44,047 nucleotides of DNA, from NCBI GenBank assembly GCA_900772845.1, contig CAAGSD010000145.1, positions 1 to 44,047 of the forward strand, in the 5' to 3' direction. Shown here piece after piece: positions 31,611 to 40,156 of this stretch. A program made the translations under genes and the position numbers. The notes beneath the pieces were generated by a model. It saw nothing but the letters and a program-made list of their open reading frames with translations. It was not told where the DNA came from and ran no database searches. Within the stretch, counting starts at the first letter, position 1. The number at the start of each line of letters is the position of its first letter. This stretch comes from Lachnospiraceae bacterium (GTDB taxonomy: Bacteria; Bacillota; Clostridia; Lachnospirales; Lachnospiraceae).

Positions 31611-32429
31611 ATGGTCAGAAGCTTATGGACAGCAGCGACCGGCATGATCGCACAACAGACAAATGTGGATACTATTGCCAACAATCTGGCAAACGTAAAT
31701 ACCACAGGCTACAAGACACAGGTGAATGAATTCAAAAGCCTGTTATATCAGAACATCCAGACAAAAACAACTTCCGCAAACGGAGACACGAAACCCAGCA
31801 GTGCACAGGTGGGACTTGGTGTAAGAAACGCTTCCATTAGTTCTGTATTTAAAGAGGGAAGCCTGACAGCATCCGACAGTGATACAGCATTTGCTATCGA
31901 CGGTAAGGGTTTCTTTGCAGTAAGAGGTGCGGACGGCAATACTTACTACACCAGAAACGGTAATCTGAAATTCACATTGGCAGCCAACGGCGGTAATATG
32001 CTGGCAACCTCCGACGGACTTCCGGTATTGGATACACAGGGCAAACCCATCGTATTGGACAGTAATTATGTTATGAGCAATGTTACGGTGAGCAAGGACG
32101 GAAGCTTGTGCTATCCTGATGCAAAGAACAATCCTCAGCCTATCGGCATCACCATTGGTGTTTACCAGTTCAATAATCCGAACGGACTGGAGAGACTGGC
32201 TGACAGCTTATATCAGCAGACAGCAGCCAGTGGACAGGCGATCAACGAAGCTACGAATAACAACGTGGAAAAGAGCAGCATCATCCAGGGTTATTTGGAG
32301 AGCTCCAACGTGCAGGTCGTAGATGAAATGGTAAATATGATCGTGGCACAGCGTGCTTATGAACTTAACTCCAAAGCCATCACAGCATCTGACGAGATGC
32401 TGCAGCAGGCCAACAACCTACGGAGGTAA
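31611..32429 (+). CDS. flhP: Flagellar basal-body rod protein (FlgG/FlhP-like)
   Basis: A 272-residue rod protein. The signature ATGMIAQQTNVDTIANNLAN (about 9-28) and VNTTGYKTQVNEFKSLLYQ are typical of FlgG. The D1-type region AFAIDGKGFFAVRG is near 93-106. The C-terminal helix ESSNVQVVDEMVNMIVAQRA, followed by ITASDEMLQQANNLRR, is the conserved rod/hook end. It is paralogous to the preceding gene. Start ATG 31611 follows AGAGGAG. A possible sigma-28 promoter lies upstream, so it may be expressed from both an operon and a motility-specific start. Confidence 0.92.
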   Translation: MVRSLWTAATGMIAQQTNVDTIANNLANVNTTGYKTQVNEFKSLLYQNIQTKTTSANGDTKPSSAQVGLGVRNASISSVFKEGSLTASDSDTAFAIDGKGFFAVRGADGNTYYTRNGNLKFTLAANGGNMLATSDGLPVLDTQGKPIVLDSNYVMSNVTVSKDGSLCYPDAKNNPQPIGITIGVYQFNNPNGLERLADSLYQQTAASGQAINEATNNNVEKSSIIQGYLESSNVQVVDEMVNMIVAQRAYELNSKAITASDEMLQQANNLRR

Positions 32430-32438
32430 TGAGAAATT

Positions 32439-32798
32439 ATGGATATCTCTTCTTTATATGGCAGCTCTGCTCTGGACAGCACCGCCTACACCAATGCGGC
32501 GAACCAGACAGCTTCCAAAATACAGAATCAGGTAAGCGGTGCGGATTACACCAAGGCAACAGATGATGAATTGATGGATGCCTGTAAACAGTTCGAGGCA
32601 TATTTTCTGGAGCAGATGTTCAAGGAAATGATGAAGACCATCCCGGAGAGTGAGGATACTTCTTCATCGAATTCTCAGCTTATGGATTACTATAAGGATG
32701 AGATGGTACAGCAGATCGCATCGGACTCCACGGAGCAGAACAGTCTGGGGCTGGCACAGATGCTCTATGAACAGATGAAACGTAATTATAATCTTTAG
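32439..32798 (+). CDS. flgJ: Rod-binding protein (FlgJ N-terminal domain family)
   Basis: A 119-residue protein corresponding to the FlgJ rod-capping domain only. The motif LMDACKQFEAYFLEQMFKEM (about 46-65) and the end SLGLAQMLYEQMKRNY are characteristic. The peptidoglycan-hydrolase half of enterobacterial FlgJ is absent, as is common in Firmicutes. It starts 9 nt after flhP, behind GGAGG, and is followed by a strong terminator, so mbl-flhO-flhP-flgJ is probably one transcript. Confidence 0.9.
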   Translation: MDISSLYGSSALDSTAYTNAANQTASKIQNQVSGADYTKATDDELMDACKQFEAYFLEQMFKEMMKTIPESEDTSSSNSQLMDYYKDEMVQQIASDSTEQNSLGLAQMLYEQMKRNYNL

Positions 32799-32808
32799 CA
32801 GTTACTTC

Positions 32809-32839
32809 GGGCTGTCATCCCGACAGCCCTGATTTTTTT
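32809..32839 (+). terminator. Intrinsic terminator after flgJ
   Basis: GGGCTGTC (32809-32816) pairs perfectly with GACAGCCC (32822-32829) around a 5-nt loop, and T7 follows at 32833-32839. It closes the mbl-flagellar rod operon. Confidence 0.9.
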
Positions 32840-32921
32840 CTCTGACCGCTGCGGCGGTTATCTTTCCGGATCCGGAGAGGACAGCCTTACAACCAAAGAT
32901 ATAATGATATGAGGAAGGAAA

Positions 32922-35168
32922 ATGGAAAAAGTTACAGGATTTGTAGATCATATTGTATTTCAAAATAAAGAAAACGGATATACGGTAATGATTCTGTCTG
33001 CAGAAGGGGAGGAAATTACCTGTGTCGGCATGTGTAAGGGGCTGAGTCAGGGAGAGAATATTTCTGCGGAAGGAGAATATATCGAGCACCCGGTATACGG
33101 ACATCAGTTTAAAATACAGACCTATGAGACCGTAGCGCCTACGGATCGTGTAGGAATGGAGAGATATCTGGGGTCTGGGGCGATCCGCGGCATTGGAGAG
33201 GCGCTGGCTGCCCGGATCGTTAAAAAATTCGGAGATGATACGTTCCGGATCATTGAGGAGGAGCCGGAGAGACTGGCTGAGATCAAGGGCATCAGTGAAC
33301 GCAAGGCACAGGAGATCGCTGTGCAGATGGAAGAAAAAAAGGATCTTCGGGAAGCACTTGTTTATCTACAGCAATATGGAATCAGTAATACTCTGGCGGT
33401 AAAAATATATAATACTTACGGTATGGAAATGTACAGCGTTATGAGAGAAAATCCCTATCGGCTGGCGGAGGATGTCAGCGGCGTGGGATTTCGCATTGCT
33501 GATGAAATTGCCGGTAAAATCGGTATTCATACCGATTCAGATTACCGCATCCGCAGTGGGATTCTGTATACATTGCTGCAGGCGGTGGGAGAAGGCCACT
33601 GCTATCTTCCATTGGAACTTTTACTTCACAGAGCGGCAGAATTGCTGGGGGTACAGGAAGAGCATATCAGACCGCAGGTGGATAACCTGATCGTAGACAG
33701 AAAGCTGGTGGCAAAAGGAGAAGCTGTGTTCGCAGCATCCTATTACTATGCGGAGCTTAATTGTGCCAATATGCTGAGAAATCTGAATATCCCCATGGTA
33801 GAAACAGAAAATCTGCCATCTCAGGATACTGCCATCCGTAAAAGACTGGAACGCATGGCGGAAAACCTGTCCATGGAGCTTGACGGATTGCAGTTGAAAG
33901 CTGTGGAAGAAAGCATTAAAAACGGACTGTTTATTTTGTCCGGAGGACCCGGTACCGGCAAGACTACCACCATCAATATGATCATCCGTTATTTTGAAGC
34001 AGAAGGCATGGATATTTTTCTGGCAGCACCCACAGGCCGGGCGGCCAAGAGAATGACAGAAGCCACCGGCTTTGAGGCAAAAACAATTCACCGGCTTCTG
34101 GAATTAAGCAGCGCTTTGTCAGAAGACGATACCAGAAAGGCGAATTTTGAGCGGAACCAGGAGAATCCGCTGGAAGCGGATGTTGTCATTATTGATGAAA
34201 TGTCCATGGTGGATATTCAATTGTTCCAGGCGTTGTTAAAAGCAATCCTTCCGGGTACCAGGCTGATCCTGGTGGGAGATGTGGATCAGCTGCCCAGTGT
34301 GGGACCGGGACAGGTGCTGAGAGATCTCATGAACAGCAAAGCCTTTCCCATGGTTACCCTGGAGAAAATTTTCCGGCAGGCAGGCCAGAGTGATATTGTT
34401 ATCAATGCCCATCGTATTAACCGTGGAGAACAGATTGCACTGGATAATAAATCAAAAGATTTCTTTCTGTTGGAACGAAATGACGTAAACGTCATATATA
34501 AGCATATGATCCAGCTGATTCAGGAAAAACTGCCGAAATATGTAGGGGCATCTTCCTTTGAGATTCAGGTGCTGACCCCTATGCGCAAGGGGAGCCTGGG
34601 CTGTGAAACACTGAATGAAATCCTTCAGAGATATCTGAATCCGGCGGATCCCCGGAAGAAAGAACACACTTACGGGAATACGACATTCCGCGAAGGGGAT
34701 AAGGTCATGCAGGTAAAGAACAATTATCAGCTGGAGTGGGAAATTGTCGGGAAATACAATATCCCCATTGACAAAGGAATGGGCGTATTCAACGGAGACA
34801 TGGGAAGAGTCCGGGAAATCAATGAGACGATGTCAGCCTTACTTGTAGAATTTGATGACGGCAGAAGGGTAAATTATCCGTTTTCAGCACTGGAAGAACT
34901 GGAATTGTCCTATGCCATAACGATACATAAATCTCAGGGAAGTGAGTATCCGGCGGTGATCCTGCCGCTTCTCGGCGGCCCCAGAATGCTGTTCAATCGG
35001 AATCTTCTTTATACAGGTATTACGAGGGCAAGAAACTGCGTTACTATTCTGGGAGGCAGCGAAACGGTACGGAATATGATCGAAAACGTCAGTGAGAACC
35101 GCAGATATACAGCACTGGAACAGCGGATCCGGGAAATCTGCTGTCTGCCGGAAGACGGGATGCTGTAG
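32922..35168 (+). CDS. recD2: RecD2-type ATP-dependent 5'-3' DNA helicase
   Basis: A 748-residue SF1B helicase of the RecD2/TraA family (YrrC in Bacillus), acting in DNA repair without RecBC. The N-terminal OB-like region is followed by helix-hairpin-helix segments (about 80-200, including AIRGIGEALAARIV and LAEDVSGVGFRIADEIA). Walker A LSGGPGTGKTTTINM is near 340-354, Walker B VVIIDEMSMVD near 423-433, GDVDQLPSVGPG near 450-461, and the C-terminal motifs AITIHKSQGSEYPAVILP and LLYTGITRAR. Start ATG 32922 follows AGGAAGG. A TATAAT at 32900-32905 lies very close to the start. Confidence 0.95.
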   Translation: MEKVTGFVDHIVFQNKENGYTVMILSAEGEEITCVGMCKGLSQGENISAEGEYIEHPVYGHQFKIQTYETVAPTDRVGMERYLGSGAIRGIGEALAARIVKKFGDDTFRIIEEEPERLAEIKGISERKAQEIAVQMEEKKDLREALVYLQQYGISNTLAVKIYNTYGMEMYSVMRENPYRLAEDVSGVGFRIADEIAGKIGIHTDSDYRIRSGILYTLLQAVGEGHCYLPLELLLHRAAELLGVQEEHIRPQVDNLIVDRKLVAKGEAVFAASYYYAELNCANMLRNLNIPMVETENLPSQDTAIRKRLERMAENLSMELDGLQLKAVEESIKNGLFILSGGPGTGKTTTINMIIRYFEAEGMDIFLAAPTGRAAKRMTEATGFEAKTIHRLLELSSALSEDDTRKANFERNQENPLEADVVIIDEMSMVDIQLFQALLKAILPGTRLILVGDVDQLPSVGPGQVLRDLMNSKAFPMVTLEKIFRQAGQSDIVINAHRINRGEQIALDNKSKDFFLLERNDVNVIYKHMIQLIQEKLPKYVGASSFEIQVLTPMRKGSLGCETLNEILQRYLNPADPRKKEHTYGNTTFREGDKVMQVKNNYQLEWEIVGKYNIPIDKGMGVFNGDMGRVREINETMSALLVEFDDGRRVNYPFSALEELELSYAITIHKSQGSEYPAVILPLLGGPRMLFNRNLLYTGITRARNCVTILGGSETVRNMIENVSENRRYTALEQRIREICCLPEDGML

Positions 35169-35193
35169 CAAAAAGAGAACAGGGGAGAGGCGT

Positions 35194-35931
35194 TTGGAAA
35201 AAAAGAGTATAAAATATATCAGAAAAGCAAAAGAAACGGTGCTGCAATTACTGTTTCCCAGAAGGTGCCCCGTCTGTGACGGGATCGTGCGTCCCTTTGG
35301 CGAGAAAATCTGTCTGGAATGTCTGCCGAAATTAAAGGTGGTGACAGCCCCGTGGTGCATGCGGTGTGGGAAGAAGCTGTCAGAAGAGCGGGAATTCTGC
35401 AAGGACTGTATACGTGGAAAACATAAATATGACAGAGCCAGAACACTATATGAATATCGTAGTGCATCGACATCTATATATCGTCTGAAATATAGCGGCA
35501 GGCAGGAATATGGTGACTTCTTCGGGGAAGAAATGGGACGTTTTCTGGGGGATTTTATACTGAACATACAGCCGGATGTACTGGTGCCGGTGCCGCTGCA
35601 TCGCAGAAAACTGCGGATCCGCGGATACAATCAGGCGGCATGTCTTGCGAGAGCACTGGGGAGAAGTCTGCAGCTGCCGGTGGATGAAAAACTGGTAAGG
35701 CGGATAAAAAACACGGCGCCGATGAAACTGCTGAATCCGGCAGAACGGCAAAATAATTTGAAAAAGGCTTTTATTATGGGAAGAAATGATGTAAAATTAT
35801 ATGACCGGATTGTTCTGGTGGATGATATTTACACAACAGGCACGACCCTGGATGAGATTGCAGCATTGTTAAAAGACAATGGTGTATCCGAAGTATATTG
35901 TGTTACTTTGGCCTGTGGGTCGGGATTATGA
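35194..35931 (+). CDS. comFC: ComFC-family phosphoribosyltransferase-like protein
   Basis: A 245-residue ComF family protein related to natural competence DNA processing (ComFC/GntX). Four CxxC pairs at the N-terminus (CPVC, CLEC, CMRC, CKDC, about residues 22-73) form zinc ribbons. A phosphoribosyltransferase domain follows, with VPVPLHRRKLRIRGYNQA (about 130-147) and the PRPP motif IVLVDDIYTTGTTLDE (about 206-221). TTG 35194 is preferred: it follows GGGGAGAGG (35182-35190) and avoids a 77-nt overlap with recD2 that an ATG at 35092 would produce. The next gene is yvyF, the usual neighbour in Bacillus. Confidence 0.9.
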   Translation: MEKKSIKYIRKAKETVLQLLFPRRCPVCDGIVRPFGEKICLECLPKLKVVTAPWCMRCGKKLSEEREFCKDCIRGKHKYDRARTLYEYRSASTSIYRLKYSGRQEYGDFFGEEMGRFLGDFILNIQPDVLVPVPLHRRKLRIRGYNQAACLARALGRSLQLPVDEKLVRRIKNTAPMKLLNPAERQNNLKKAFIMGRNDVKLYDRIVLVDDIYTTGTTLDEIAALLKDNGVSEVYCVTLACGSGL

Positions 35932-35951
35932 TCAGGAAGGTGTGAGATACT

Positions 35952-36356
35952 ATGAATATAAGAAATTGCAGAATGTGCGGACATATCTTTAACTATGTGG
36001 CAGGTCCTTTTTTGTGTCCCCGGTGCCGTGAAAAGATGGAAGCTAAATTCCAGGAGGTAAAAGAGTACATTCGTGAGAATCCCGGCGTAGGTATTCAGGA
36101 TGTGTCGGAGAACTGTGACGTTGAGCCTTCCCAGATCCAGCAGTGGCTGAGAGAAGAGAGACTGGAACTGACTGAAGGCTCCAGCATCATGCTGAGCTGC
36201 GAGAAATGCGGCGCACCGATCCGCAGCGGAAGATTTTGTGAGAAGTGCAAATATGACATGTCCATGGATCTGCAGAGTGTACTGCCCAAAAAGCAGGCTG
36301 CAGCCAAGCAGAGTCCAAGAACCTCCAGAGACGGAGAGAGAATGCGCTTTCTGTAA
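35952..36356 (+). CDS. yvyF: Flagellar operon protein YvyF
   Basis: A 134-residue protein of the TIGR03826 flagellar operon family (YvyF/FlgN-neighbour). An N-terminal zinc ribbon has CRMCGHIF and CPRC, then the helical segment YIRENPGVGIQDVSENCDVE resembles a helix-turn-helix. A second zinc ribbon has CEKCGAPI and CEKC, and the tail is basic. comFC-yvyF is a conserved pair in Firmicutes, usually followed by flgM, which is not seen here. The family lacks a well-defined biochemical role. Confidence 0.87.
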   Translation: MNIRNCRMCGHIFNYVAGPFLCPRCREKMEAKFQEVKEYIRENPGVGIQDVSENCDVEPSQIQQWLREERLELTEGSSIMLSCEKCGAPIRSGRFCEKCKYDMSMDLQSVLPKKQAAAKQSPRTSRDGERMRFL

Positions 36357-36377
36357 GCATATGTAAGCGGAGGAGTT

Positions 36378-36764
36378 ATGCTGAACGAAGAAAAAGTCAT
36401 ACTGATGACACAAATGGCATCTTATGAAGAGAATGAAGGGAAAAAGAATATGGCTATCGGCAGGTATTTCCGCAGTGATTACATTGCCGTTCAGGTGCTG
36501 AAATCCATATTATGTGCTACCATTGCGTTTGCAGTCTGCTTTGCACTATTCATTTTCTATGATTTTGAGACCTTTATGCAGGATATTTATAAAATCGATC
36601 TGATCGGTTTTGCCAGTAATGTTCTGCTATATTATGGAGTGACGGTAGTGGTCTATGGAGCTGCATCCTATCTGATCTGTTCTATTCGTTATGCCAAGGC
36701 GAAAAAAAGCCTGAAATGTTATTACAACAATCTGAAGAAGCTGAATTCTATTTATAATGAGTAA
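36378..36764 (+). CDS. Small membrane protein, unknown function
   Basis: A 128-residue protein with two predicted TM helices (about 43-61 and 75-98). A cytoplasmic N-terminus (40 residues) and a basic C-terminal segment (YAKAKKSLKCYYNNLKKLNS, about 105-124) suggest both ends lie inside the cell. I recognise no family. It is 21 nt after yvyF and 29 nt before the next membrane gene, so it probably belongs to a transcript reaching cdaA. Start ATG 36378 follows GGAGG. Confidence 0.7.
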   Translation: MLNEEKVILMTQMASYEENEGKKNMAIGRYFRSDYIAVQVLKSILCATIAFAVCFALFIFYDFETFMQDIYKIDLIGFASNVLLYYGVTVVVYGAASYLICSIRYAKAKKSLKCYYNNLKKLNSIYNE

Positions 36765-36793
36765 CAGCCTGCACAGATTGACCTGGAGGAAAT

Positions 36794-37957
36794 ATGACTG
36801 CTTTACTGGAATTAAGAGAAAATCTGAAGAAGATCTATAGCAGAAACGAAGCTTTTATTCTGCCGGTGGTCAAATTTTTGCTCAGCTTCCTTGTACTGAG
36901 CACTATAAACGGCAGACTGGGTTATATGACAAAGCTGGACAATATGGCGATTGTGCTGATCGTATCCCTGATGTGCTCCTTTCTGCCAACCGGATTTGTG
37001 ACGTTTTTTGCAATGGTATTTTCATTGATGCATATGTATGCGCTGTCTTTGGAGACAGCTGCTGTGGGACTGGTAGTTTTCCTGCTGCTGTATCTGCTGT
37101 TTTTGAGATTTACGTCAAAGGAAGCGTTGGTAGTGGTGCTGACACCGATTTTGTGTATGCTGAAGATTCCCTATGTGATGCCTGTGGCCATGGGACTGAT
37201 AGGAACTCCGGCTTCCTGTGTGTCCGTGGGATGCGGCGTCGTGGTATATTACCTGATCCAGACAGTGATCAACAATGCGGCTACGATTAATTCCATGGGA
37301 GCAGAAGAAGCAACGGCGAAACTACGCCTGCTGATTGACGGAATGCTGGGAAATAAAGAAATGCTGGTGACAATTGCCGCATTTGCCATTACTGTGATCG
37401 TGGTATATCTGATCCGCAGAATGAGTATGGATCATTCATGGACAATTGCTATGATCGCCGGTGTTATGATTGAAGTGCTGATGCTGTTAGTGGGAGATCT
37501 CATGTATGATACAAACCTCTCTATTGTCAGTGCACTTCTTGGTGCTGTTGTTACAGTACTTGCATGTAAGATCATAGAATTTTTCCGATTTTGTCTGGAT
37601 TACAGCCGGACGGAAAAAGTACAGTTTGAAGACGATGAATACTACTATTATGTCAAAGCGGTACCTAAGATGACTGTTGCGGCACCGACAAATACCGTAA
37701 AAAAGATTAATACACAGCGGCGCCCGGCCGGTCAGGGCGGCAGAACTGCGGGTCAGACTTCCAGATCTGCCGGCAGAACGGCAGAAGGGGCAGCCAGAAG
37801 CGTGGTGACAGAGCGTACCCCCGCCAGAAACGGAGCACCGTACGGTCAACAGGACGGTTATCGCGGACGAGAGATGTCCGGTGGCAGAAGTGTCACTATC
37901 AGCGGTGAACACAGGAACGGACAGGAAGACTCCGATGATTATGAAGAATTGTTCTGA
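36794..37957 (+). CDS. Polytopic membrane protein with Arg/Gly-rich tail, upstream of cdaA
   Basis: A 387-residue protein that I do not assign to a family. Residues 20-275 hold about 7-8 TM segments. A block VQFEDDEYYYYVKAVPK (about 277-293) follows, and then a long low-complexity cytoplasmic tail rich in Arg, Gly, Ser, Thr and Glu (about 300-387; for example GGRTAGQTSRSAGRTAEG). The tail ends acidic (SDDYEELF). Its stop is 15 nt before cdaA, so it should be cotranscribed with the c-di-AMP synthase. A regulatory or scaffold role for CdaA is an inference. GGAGG precedes ATG 36794. Confidence 0.7.
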   Translation: MTALLELRENLKKIYSRNEAFILPVVKFLLSFLVLSTINGRLGYMTKLDNMAIVLIVSLMCSFLPTGFVTFFAMVFSLMHMYALSLETAAVGLVVFLLLYLLFLRFTSKEALVVVLTPILCMLKIPYVMPVAMGLIGTPASCVSVGCGVVVYYLIQTVINNAATINSMGAEEATAKLRLLIDGMLGNKEMLVTIAAFAITVIVVYLIRRMSMDHSWTIAMIAGVMIEVLMLLVGDLMYDTNLSIVSALLGAVVTVLACKIIEFFRFCLDYSRTEKVQFEDDEYYYYVKAVPKMTVAAPTNTVKKINTQRRPAGQGGRTAGQTSRSAGRTAEGAARSVVTERTPARNGAPYGQQDGYRGREMSGGRSVTISGEHRNGQEDSDDYEELF

Positions 37958-37972
37958 AGGGATTAAAGATAT

Positions 37973-38848
37973 ATGCAGTTAGGGGATAAGCTGGCAGAAT
38001 ATGTTAAAAATTTCAGCAGTTACCGTACAACCATGGATTTCGGCGATGTAGTAGAGATCCTGATCATTGCGGTACTGCTGTATTATACGTTAGTGTGGAT
38101 GAAAACGACCCGGGCATGGGTATTGCTCAAGGGTCTGGTTGTCATCCTCATTTTTTTGCTGTTGGCCTATTTCTTCCGCATGACAACGATTCTGTGGATG
38201 GCACAGAATGTTCTGAGTTTTGCGGTGACAGCACTCATAGTGGTGTTGCAGCCGGAGCTGCGGAAGGCACTGGAAGAACTGGGCAAGAAGAATATTATCA
38301 GCTCAGTCCTGCCTTTTGACAGCAGCCATCGCGTGGAGGAAGCTTTTTCCGAGAAAACGATCAACGAGATCACAAAAGCCTGTGTGGAAATGGGTAAGGT
38401 GAAGACAGGAGCACTGATCGTTATCGAACAGAAGGTATCTCTGCGGGATTATGAGAGGACAGGAATTGATGTGGACGGTATTGTCACCAGCCAGCTCCTG
38501 ATCAACATTTTTGAACATAATACACCGCTTCACGATGGTGCAGTGATCGTGCGCGGCAACAGAGTTGCGTCAGCCACTTGTTATCTGCCGCTGTCAGATA
38601 ATCTTGGACTGAGTAAAGAACTGGGAACCAGACATCGTGCAGGCGTGGGTATTTCCGAAGTGACAGACTCCCTGACGGTGATCGTATCCGAAGAAACGGG
38701 CAAGATCAGTGCAGCCTATGAGGGAAAACTGGAACGGAATCTGGATGCAGATACTCTCCGTGACAGAATGCATAAGATCCTGAACAATACCGGAGAGGAA
38801 CATAAAAGCCGCCGAATCTGGAAGGGAAGGAGCCGTGAGAAGAAATGA
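37973..38848 (+). CDS. cdaA: Membrane diadenylate cyclase CdaA (DacA)
   Basis: A 291-residue enzyme making c-di-AMP from two ATP. Three N-terminal TM helices (about residues 22-88) precede the DAC (DisA_N) domain. The catalytic motifs LHDGAVIV (about 181-188) and LGTRHRAGVG (about 213-222) are intact. It is followed, with a 4-nt ATGA overlap, by cdaR and then glmM, the conserved operon linking c-di-AMP to wall precursor synthesis. No c-di-AMP riboswitch is seen upstream, and the gene relies on read-through from preceding membrane genes or a promoter I cannot place. Confidence 0.95.
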   Translation: MQLGDKLAEYVKNFSSYRTTMDFGDVVEILIIAVLLYYTLVWMKTTRAWVLLKGLVVILIFLLLAYFFRMTTILWMAQNVLSFAVTALIVVLQPELRKALEELGKKNIISSVLPFDSSHRVEEAFSEKTINEITKACVEMGKVKTGALIVIEQKVSLRDYERTGIDVDGIVTSQLLINIFEHNTPLHDGAVIVRGNRVASATCYLPLSDNLGLSKELGTRHRAGVGISEVTDSLTVIVSEETGKISAAYEGKLERNLDADTLRDRMHKILNNTGEEHKSRRIWKGRSREKK

Positions 38849-40128
38849 AAAAATTACTGACACGTAATCTTGGATTGAAGCTTGCTTCTCTGGTACTGGC
38901 TTTTGTGCTGTGGTTCCTGGTAGCGCAGATCTATGACCCGAAGGATACTGTGACCTTCAACAATATTCAGGTAAAACTAACTAATACAGAGCTGCTGGAT
39001 AATAAGGGAAAAGTATATGAAGTGCTGGATGACAGTAATCTGGTGAGGGTGACCGTTACGGGTCCCCGGAGTATTGTAAAATCAGAATTGCGCAGAAGCG
39101 ACATTGTGGCAGAAGCAGATATGAGCAAGCTTACTGACATCAACACGATTGCCATCACGTATTATTGCGAGAACATCAGCAACGATTCCGTGGAGATCAA
39201 GGGAAACCATGATTCAGTGCATCTGAATGTGGAAGATAAGACCAGCAAGTGGATCAAGCTGGTGAGCAACACGGTAGGAGATGTGGCATCCGGCTATATG
39301 ATCGGCAATGTGACACTGGATCAGACGAATATAGAAGTCACCGGTCCCAAGTCTGCGATTACACAGATCGATCATGCGGGAGTGGATATCAACGTGGCGG
39401 ATTCCACCAGCAGTCTGTCGGCTAACGTGGATATCAAGCTGTATGATGCGGATGGCAATGAACTGTCGCTGGAGACGGTCAAGAAAAATGTAGATTCCGC
39501 TCATATGACAGTAGAGGTACTGGCGACAAAGGAAGTGCCTGTAGAGATTGGATACATGGGTGTGCCGGAGGATGGCTATATGGCCACCGGAGAGGTAACG
39601 AGCAGCCGGTCCACGGTTAAGATTGCCGGAACAACATCCACGCTGGCAGGTATATCTGCAATTACCGTACCGGAAGACCGTATGAACATTACCGGACAGT
39701 CCAGTGACCTGATTGACATCATTAACCTGAAGGAGTATCTGCCATCTAACGTCAGATTTGCGGATAAGAGTTTTGACGGCAAGATCACGGCAACGGTATA
39801 TATTGAACCTGTTGTGGTCAGGGAACTGTCAGTGCCGGCAGAAAATATAACTATCAGTGGAGTGCCGGAGGGTATGGATGCTGAGATCACTACAGAGGCA
39901 GACACTTATGACATCACGGTATCCGGACTGGAGAGAAATGTCAGTGTATTGAATGATACTACGATTACGGGAGTCCTGAATTTTACAAAATGGATGGAAG
40001 ACAACAGCGTAGAGGAACTGACGCCGGGCAATTACACAATTCCCGTAACGTTTGACTTGTCGGAGGATATTACGGTAGAGAATGATGTCAATATCCATAT
40101 CCGGCTGAAGGAGCAGGAACAGCAATAA
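38845..40128 (+). CDS. cdaR: CdaA regulator CdaR (YbbR-domain protein)
   Basis: A 427-residue protein with a single N-terminal TM helix (about 10-28) and four repeated YbbR domains outside the membrane. Each repeat has an approximate pattern of beta strands with V(T/D)GP-like turns, such as RVTVTGPRSIVKSE and IEVTGPKSAITQI. In Firmicutes CdaR binds and tunes CdaA activity. The overlap with cdaA (ATGA) indicates translational coupling. Length and domain count are typical. Confidence 0.92.
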   Translation: MKKLLTRNLGLKLASLVLAFVLWFLVAQIYDPKDTVTFNNIQVKLTNTELLDNKGKVYEVLDDSNLVRVTVTGPRSIVKSELRRSDIVAEADMSKLTDINTIAITYYCENISNDSVEIKGNHDSVHLNVEDKTSKWIKLVSNTVGDVASGYMIGNVTLDQTNIEVTGPKSAITQIDHAGVDINVADSTSSLSANVDIKLYDADGNELSLETVKKNVDSAHMTVEVLATKEVPVEIGYMGVPEDGYMATGEVTSSRSTVKIAGTTSTLAGISAITVPEDRMNITGQSSDLIDIINLKEYLPSNVRFADKSFDGKITATVYIEPVVVRELSVPAENITISGVPEGMDAEITTEADTYDITVSGLERNVSVLNDTTITGVLNFTKWMEDNSVEELTPGNYTIPVTFDLSEDITVENDVNIHIRLKEQEQQ

Positions 40129-40156
40129 TTAAAGATAGAACGAGAGGATTTGTATC

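Noticed and set aside
35092..35193. Earlier ATG start of comFC inside recD2
   Set aside because: It would overlap recD2 by 77 nt and add a Ser/Cys/Lys-rich peptide unlike ComFC; TTG 35194 has a good RBS.
37958..37972. c-di-AMP (ydaO-type) riboswitch upstream of cdaA
   Set aside because: There are only 15 nt between the preceding gene and cdaA, and nothing upstream resembles the ydaO fold.
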